A stretch of 10,802 nt of DNA from Euperipatoides rowelli. Taxonomy: Eukaryota > Onychophora > Udeonychophora > Euonychophora > Peripatopsidae. The notes below the pieces were generated by a model. The model worked only from the letters and a program-made list of their open reading frames with translations, ran no database searches and was not told where the DNA came from. Positions 7,351 through 10,802 of this stretch are shown here, one piece after another. The position numbers were made by a program, and so were the translations under genes. The DNA lies in assembly GCA_003024985.2 (NCBI GenBank), contig PXIH01S0020907.1. One strand, 5' to 3'. Position 1 is the first letter of the stretch. Each line of letters starts with the position of its first letter.

Positions 7351-7770
7351 TCATCGAGGGTCAATTGAAATACCCTTAATGGTCCGAATAGTAGGGATCG
7401 TTTGGGTGGGTCTGGCTAGCCTTCTTTGAAGTCGATATATTTGCCGACTCCCCATTCGATGAGACAGATGGGATATTATTCGTACCTGACACAAGTCAAT
7501 CAGGGGAGGCCTCCATTGGACCTTGGGGGTGGATTTCGTCTTCTTGTTCAGTCCTGGCTGCACGGACAAATCTTGACCTTGACAGCGAGTTTTCTCAACT
7601 ACAAGACTTGTTGGCCTTCTACCATGAACCATGCGCCGACTAATAAGTAGGCATTATAAACACCTAAAATAGCTTATGGATCCAGGGGAGGGATCTGGGC
7701 GAATACCAAGGGCAACACTTGTCCCTCCAGCTAAACTGCTCTCCCCCTCCTCTTCTTGACCAGTTGACAT
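7351..7770 (-). pseudogene. Protein-coding-like island, minus strand, unknown family
   Basis: This 420-base block is far less AT-rich than its surroundings. On minus, an ATG at 7770 with A at position -3 starts MSTGQEEEGESSLAGGTSVA, continues LGIRPDPSPGSIS, and hits TAA at 7656-7654. The same frame then stays open for 94 codons (7632 to the stop at 7351) through KTRCQGQDLSVQPGLNKKTK to GISIDPR. A second minus frame holds an equally plausible low-complexity stretch, ARTEQEDEIHPQGP then SVSSNGESANISTSKK, so frameshift decay of one disordered protein is possible. A splice donor-like AG|GTGTTT lies at 7664/7663. The plus strand is also open from 7395 to TAA at 7641-7643 (ending LQDLLAFYHEPCAD). 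Which strand codes cannot be settled by eye. A gag-like or disordered host protein is possible; neither is shown. Confidence 0.35.
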
Positions 7771-7910
7771 ATTCAAACAAGTGAATACAAATAAAGACAA
7801 GTTATCAAATTATACAAAATAATAAATGACTTCAACACTTGCTAACCAAAAAAACACAGCGTTGGGATGGGAGCGTTGAAGTTTATTACTATGGTTACGA
7901 ATAAATTTCA

Positions 7911-7935
7911 GAATGAGAGAACGCATCTCTCATTC
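7911..7935. repeat. Perfect 10-bp hairpin
   Basis: GAATGAGAGA at 7911-7920 and TCTCTCATTC at 7926-7935 are exact reverse complements with a 5-base loop (ACGCA). The region 7840-7940 around it is moderately GC-rich. No T-run follows and this is eukaryotic DNA, so a bacterial-type terminator is not suggested. Confidence 0.7.
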
Positions 7936-8013
7936 CTTACAAAAAAAAAAAAGTTTTTTTATTTCTTTTAATTACAAAACAGAGAAATAAAAGTCTATTC
8001 AGGGCAATTATGT

Positions 8014-8031
8014 AAAAAAAAAAAAAAAAAA
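8014..8031 (+). repeat. Poly-A run of 18 bases
   Basis: An uninterrupted run of 18 A lies after TATGT. It could be the tail of a retroposed sequence inserted on the plus strand or a slipped homopolymer. No matching target-site duplication was seen, and another 12-base A run lies at about 7941-7952. Confidence 0.7.
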
Positions 8032-8072
8032 TCTTACATAGGATTCAGAAAAAGGTAGTTCCTTTTTGTCTG

Positions 8073-8416
8073 TTAACCCTTATTAGTCAGAGTACAGAAG
8101 TTGGTTTAATTATTTATTTTTCAAGCTATCACAACAGAAATATGAATAAAGTGTATTAACCCTTTAAGAACAAGTTACAAGAAGTGATTCGTATAAACCC
8201 TTTAGTTTTTGGTTATACAAAAGGAGTTACAGGAAGTAATTTTTGTATGCTTCTTGGTTCAGGTTACACAACCAGAATTAAGATTACAGTTATTAACCCT
8301 TTATTTTTCAGGTTAAAATGTTATTAACACCAGTAGCCACATGAGATTACAGTTATTAACCCTTTATTTTTCATGTTATTAAGACCATTACATTTTTTAA
8401 CCCTTTATTTTTAGGG
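8073..8416. repeat. Cluster of TTAACCCTTT motifs with 30-bp exact copies
   Basis: TTAACCCTT occurs at 8073, 8156, 8293, 8356 and 8397, with a variant TAAACCCTTTAG near 8195. Two of the copies share exactly 30 bases, 8281-8310 and 8344-8373 (AGATTACAGTTATTAACCCT and onward), 63 bp apart. The copy at 8397 shares the last half. GGTTA or GTTATTAA words follow most copies. The spacings (83, 137, 63, 41) are irregular, so this is a degenerate minisatellite or nested insertions rather than a clean array. A sixth motif lies at 10382. Confidence 0.75.
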
Positions 8417-8440
8417 CTATTAACATATAGTTGCCTAAGT

Positions 8441-8498
8441 ACGTTGCACATCGTATGTAAAAAAAGTATAATTTTGGCCGAAATACGTTGGGCAACAT
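8441..8498. repeat. Imperfect inverted repeat with ATACGTTG words
   Basis: ACGTTGCACATCGTATGT at 8441-8458 matches the reverse complement of 8481-8498 at 14 of 18 positions, with a 22-base spacer. It sits directly after the TTAACCCTTT cluster. CGTATG/ATACGTTG words close to a TTAACCCTTT end recall the subterminal repeats of some piggyBac-like transposons, which insert at TTAA. That link is tentative, because no transposase and no matching opposite end were found. Confidence 0.45.
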
Positions 8499-8499
8499 A

Positions 8500-9243
8500 T
8501 ATCTTTTAATTTAAAAAAAATAAATATTTTGACACTAGATCTCACCACCTCCTGGTTACTATATGTCAGGTGATCGTCTCCCCTGTCTGAAATAATCATC
8601 AATTTCCATTTTAAAGGTATTTTAATTATATAAATAATATGTTTTTAAAACAACTTTAAAAGCAGCCATCTTTAAATGCTCTTTTTTTACAAAGGTATTT
8701 ATGATTTGCCGCCATTATATTGTATTATTATTTTAGTTATTAAAACAAGATGACATGTTTTGCCCACTTGAAAATTATTCAGACCAATTATTTTGATAGA
8801 GAGAAATATTTAGAGCAACCATTCTAATTGATCTAGTAATGATTCTCCATAGCAAAGATCTACCATTTATATGGACAAAGGCACCATTAGACCACCTGTA
8901 ATTGATAACGATCTTATGTTATTGTTGTGCCTATGGCACTATATTCAAAGTTACAACGCCTGTGGATAAAAAATCAATTTTGGAATAACTTCAATTGTGG
9001 CAGACACATACGACAGTCTCTCTTTCCATCTTTGTTTGATTTTTATTTTATTTACTACCGTAATGAAAATTTTGTTTCTGCTAAATTAAATTCTGAAAAC
9101 AAAAATGAGATGTAACTTTTTTTTTTACAAATTCTTGCAACTGTCATCAATGAGTTGAACACTCTTGTTCTCTAATAACAGTTATTTCTTGCAATTTGAG
9201 ATGCTTTATAAATAAAATTTATAACTATTAGTGACATATTATA
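8500..9243. other. AT-rich stretch without a recognisable gene
   Basis: An open frame of 62 codons at 8927-9115 starts with GTG and has no recognisable motif; it ends in Lys/Asn/Glu-rich low-complexity sequence. A TCACC/GGTGA partial inverted pair lies at 8542-8574. Nothing else stands out. Confidence 0.5.
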
Positions 9244-9291
9244 GATGATGATAATAATAATAAAGTAATAATACCGTAATAATAATATTAA
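9244..9291. repeat. (ATA/TAA)n microsatellite, interrupted
   Basis: ATGATGATAATAATAATAA and a second run after GTAATAATACCG give an imperfect trinucleotide repeat of about 48 bases. The same trinucleotide recurs at 9588-9602, 9664-9682 and 9748-9768. Confidence 0.85.
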
Positions 9292-9614
9292 ATTGAGGCA
9301 AAGTAGTGTGGTGTTTATTTTTTAAACCTATAGGCTACTATTATACAGAAAGAAATTCCTTTAAGGTTTCCAATCTGTGATTGAATTGTGTATTTTGGGT
9401 AATTGGCCCCACCTCTGACGATCATGGCTTTAATGTGAAACAAGCTTGTCAGGTGGTAAAATATTATAAAATATTGAACTGTCATACATATTTGGGTTAA
9501 AACTTATGTTATGGCAGTTTATTTATTTCATAAAAAACTAAAAAACTTTGTCTTATGCCTCCAAACAAGATGTTTGGTGCATTTTCAATAATAATAATAA
9601 TACCAAAAAACATG

Positions 9615-9785
9615 AATTTTGATTATAGACCTGAATAATTGCAGGTCGAGGTGGCATATAATTAATAATAATAATAATAATAAACATGCATTTTTCGATA
9701 ATTTTGATTATAGACCTGAATAATTGCAGGTCGAGGTGGCATATAATTAATAATAATAATAATAATAAACATGCATTTTGCGATT
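9615..9785. repeat. 85-bp tandem duplication, two copies, with internal hairpin
   Basis: Unit 1 (9615-9699) and unit 2 (9700-9785) are nearly identical. Each begins AATTTTGATTATAGACCTGA, contains the inverted pair GACCTG and CAGGTC around an 8-base loop, then GAGGTGGCATATAATT, a (TAA)n tract and AAACATGCATTTT. The only clear difference is near the 3' edge. AAACATGAATTTT just before unit 1 resembles the unit end, so duplication by slippage at that word is likely. A diverged third copy of the first 26 bases lies at 10117-10142 (ATTTTGATTATAGGCATGAA). Confidence 0.9.
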
Positions 9786-9870
9786 AATTAAATCAAACAC
9801 CCTCCCCCCAATATTTTTATTATAAAAAAAAATAAAAAAACAAACTACAAATAGCAGAAACCTAGTATCT

Positions 9871-10018
9871 CGTTTCCGCCTTCCTCCTCCCCCTTTTTGC
9901 TCTTCCCCTCCCTCTGCCCTTTTTGCTCTTCTCTTTCCCCTCCCTCTCCCTTTTTTGCTCTTCCCCTCTTTCCCCTTCCCTCTTCCCATCCATTTCACCC
10001 CCACCCCCTGTTTTTACT
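9871..10018 (+). repeat. Polypyrimidine minisatellite (CCCTTTTTGCTCTTCCCCTC units)
   Basis: Three units of roughly 28-38 bases share CCYTTTTTGCTCTTC followed by a C/T-only tail, spanning about 9889-9990. The flanks extend the pyrimidine bias to about 10018. The opposite strand encodes only a Lys/Gly/Arg/Glu-rich frame, an artefact of the purine run. Long homopyrimidine tracts with mirror-like symmetry can form triplex DNA. Confidence 0.85.
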
Positions 10019-10116
10019 CCATAGCCTTAGCATATACCAAACAGCACAAATGGTCCAGCGAATTATACTTATATGCTTTTTGTACACATTAATTTTGTGA
10101 TTAGCCCCCCTTTCAT

Positions 10117-10142
10117 ATTTTGATTATAGGCATGAATATTGC
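10117..10142 (+). repeat. Diverged third copy of the 85-bp repeat start
   Basis: ATTTTGATTATAGGCATGAATATTGC matches the start of the 9615 and 9700 units with three changed bases and a two-base deletion. It ends just before the N at 10145 and the start of the 90-bp direct repeat. It suggests the repeat is a dispersed family or that a longer array was disrupted. Confidence 0.5.
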
Positions 10143-10145
10143 TAN

Positions 10146-10235
10146 TAATATTATAGTAATGGTTTTATAATAATACAAAGTTATAATAGTAATATTTGTA
10201 TCAAAACTGAATGTTTGTTTAAAAAATGGATTTTT
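10146..10235 (+). repeat. 90-bp direct repeat, copy 1
   Basis: This block is identical, without any indel, to 10713-10802 at an offset of 567 bp. It begins TAATATTATAGTAATGGTTT immediately after an N at 10145 and ends in a T run. The repeat may continue beyond the window in the second copy. It may be a tandem repeat unit, a terminal repeat, or an assembly duplication. Confidence 0.95.
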
Positions 10236-10712
10236 TTTTTCATAAAGTCAATGTTTGATATTTTTACTATACTTAAAGATAAATTAAATCTGAAAATGCA
10301 GTTTTAAAAAAAATGTAATAATGTTATTAAAAAGTATAGTGTTTGATACAGTATTGTGAATAATAAAGTCACAGAGTGCTTTTAACCCTTTTGTGAACAA
10401 ATTATTTTTTTTTTTTGATTTTTCAAGTGATCTGAAATTTTGACTTTAAGGTGGTCTAATAAATATATTCTAAAACATTTAGGAATAANTATTGCTAGTT
10501 GAGTTGGCATTACATGCAAAATTATGAATTTAATGATCTTTAAAGGAAAAAAAAAGAAATCAGATCTGTACAGTTCAGTAATTATTTGATTTGTTGTTTT
10601 TTTTACTGATACGCACACTACTGTTTTTTTTAAACTTTGTAACTCCTGTTTTTTTTTTTCAAATGATCATAAATATGCTAATGGCTTAAATTAAAAAGAA
10701 TAAGATATACTT
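10236..10712. other. Spacer between the two 90-bp direct repeats
   Basis: The 477 bases are AT-rich and contain one N at 10490, several T runs, and a TTAACCCTTTT motif at 10382 like the 8073-8416 cluster. An open frame on minus at 10382-10618 crosses the N and is low-complexity. No gene is seen. Confidence 0.5.
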
Positions 10713-10802
10713 TAATATTATAGTAATGGTTTTATAATAATACAAAGTTATAATAGTAATATTTGTATCAAAACTGAATGTTTGTTTAAAAAATGGATTT
10801 TT
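10713..10802 (+). repeat. 90-bp direct repeat, copy 2, cut by window end
   Basis: This is an exact copy of 10146-10235. The matching run reaches the last base of the window, so its full length is unknown. The bases before the repeat differ between copies, which sets the left boundary of the repeated unit at 10713 (10146 in copy 1). Confidence 0.95.

Noticed and set aside
8927-9115. Open frame of 62 codons with a GTG first codon
   Set aside because: No recognisable motif, no splice or polyadenylation context, and length within chance for the region.
9615-9785. Possible CRISPR-like array
   Set aside because: Only two adjacent copies with no unique spacers, in eukaryotic-type DNA.
9747-10004. 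Minus-strand frame of Lys, Gly, Arg and Glu, and a plus-strand Pro/Ser/Leu frame at 9897-10100
   Set aside because: Both are translations of the pyrimidine/purine minisatellite and (TAA)n tract, with no domain.
10382-10618. Minus-strand frame of 78 codons
   Set aside because: It runs through an N and is low-complexity; no motif or natural composition.
10146-10802. LTR pair of a short retrotransposon
   Set aside because: The copies lack TG...CA ends, the interior has no primer-binding or polypurine site, and the right copy is cut by the window end; kept only as a direct repeat.

Overview
The window looks like AT-rich nuclear DNA from an invertebrate animal. The evidence is long A/T-rich stretches, frequent poly-A and (TAA)n runs, splice-site-like signals, degenerate retrotransposon pieces, and no prokaryotic gene layout. 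Short GGCTA/TAGGCCT-type words (for example near 121, 2091, 5523, 5655, 5769 and 9330) recur in the AT-rich sequence, as they do in several invertebrate genomes. The species cannot be fixed from this; an arthropod, perhaps a hemipteran, is only a guess. Three N positions (6302, 10145, 10490) show unresolved assembly.

Most of the window is intergenic or intronic and has no gene. Protein-like sequence is confined to short GC-richer islands. From left to right these are: a weak patch at 690-805; a 61-codon minus-strand open frame at 1821-2006; a 14-codon candidate terminal exon on minus near 3108-3152; a proline-rich minus-strand terminal exon at 3829-4023 with AATAAA downstream at 3714-3719; a decayed non-LTR retrotransposon reverse transcriptase on minus at 4257-4714; an acidic/basic plus-strand exon at 5923-6113 with good splice sites, possibly ending in a tiny terminal exon at 6345-6362 with AATAAA at 6412; a decayed Ty3/Gypsy-like integrase tail on plus at 6498-6940; and an ambiguous island at 7351-7770 whose best reading is minus-strand and starts MSTGQEEEGESS.

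The right-hand third (7800-10802) is repeat territory. It holds an 18-base poly-A, a cluster of TTAACCCTTT motifs with 30-bp exact copies, an imperfect inverted repeat with ATACGTTG-type words, (TAA)n microsatellites, an 85-bp tandem duplication, a 130-bp polypyrimidine minisatellite, and a 90-bp exact direct repeat spaced 567 bp apart that runs off the window end.

No complete gene and no operon-like cooperation can be shown. The plus-strand exon pair (5923-6362) and the minus-strand terminal exon (3714-4023) would be the convergent 3' ends of two separate genes, if both are real. The retroelement remnants lie between and after them. The most unusual structural observation is a perfect 17-bp inverted repeat with a 3-base loop inside the coding part of the minus-strand terminal exon.
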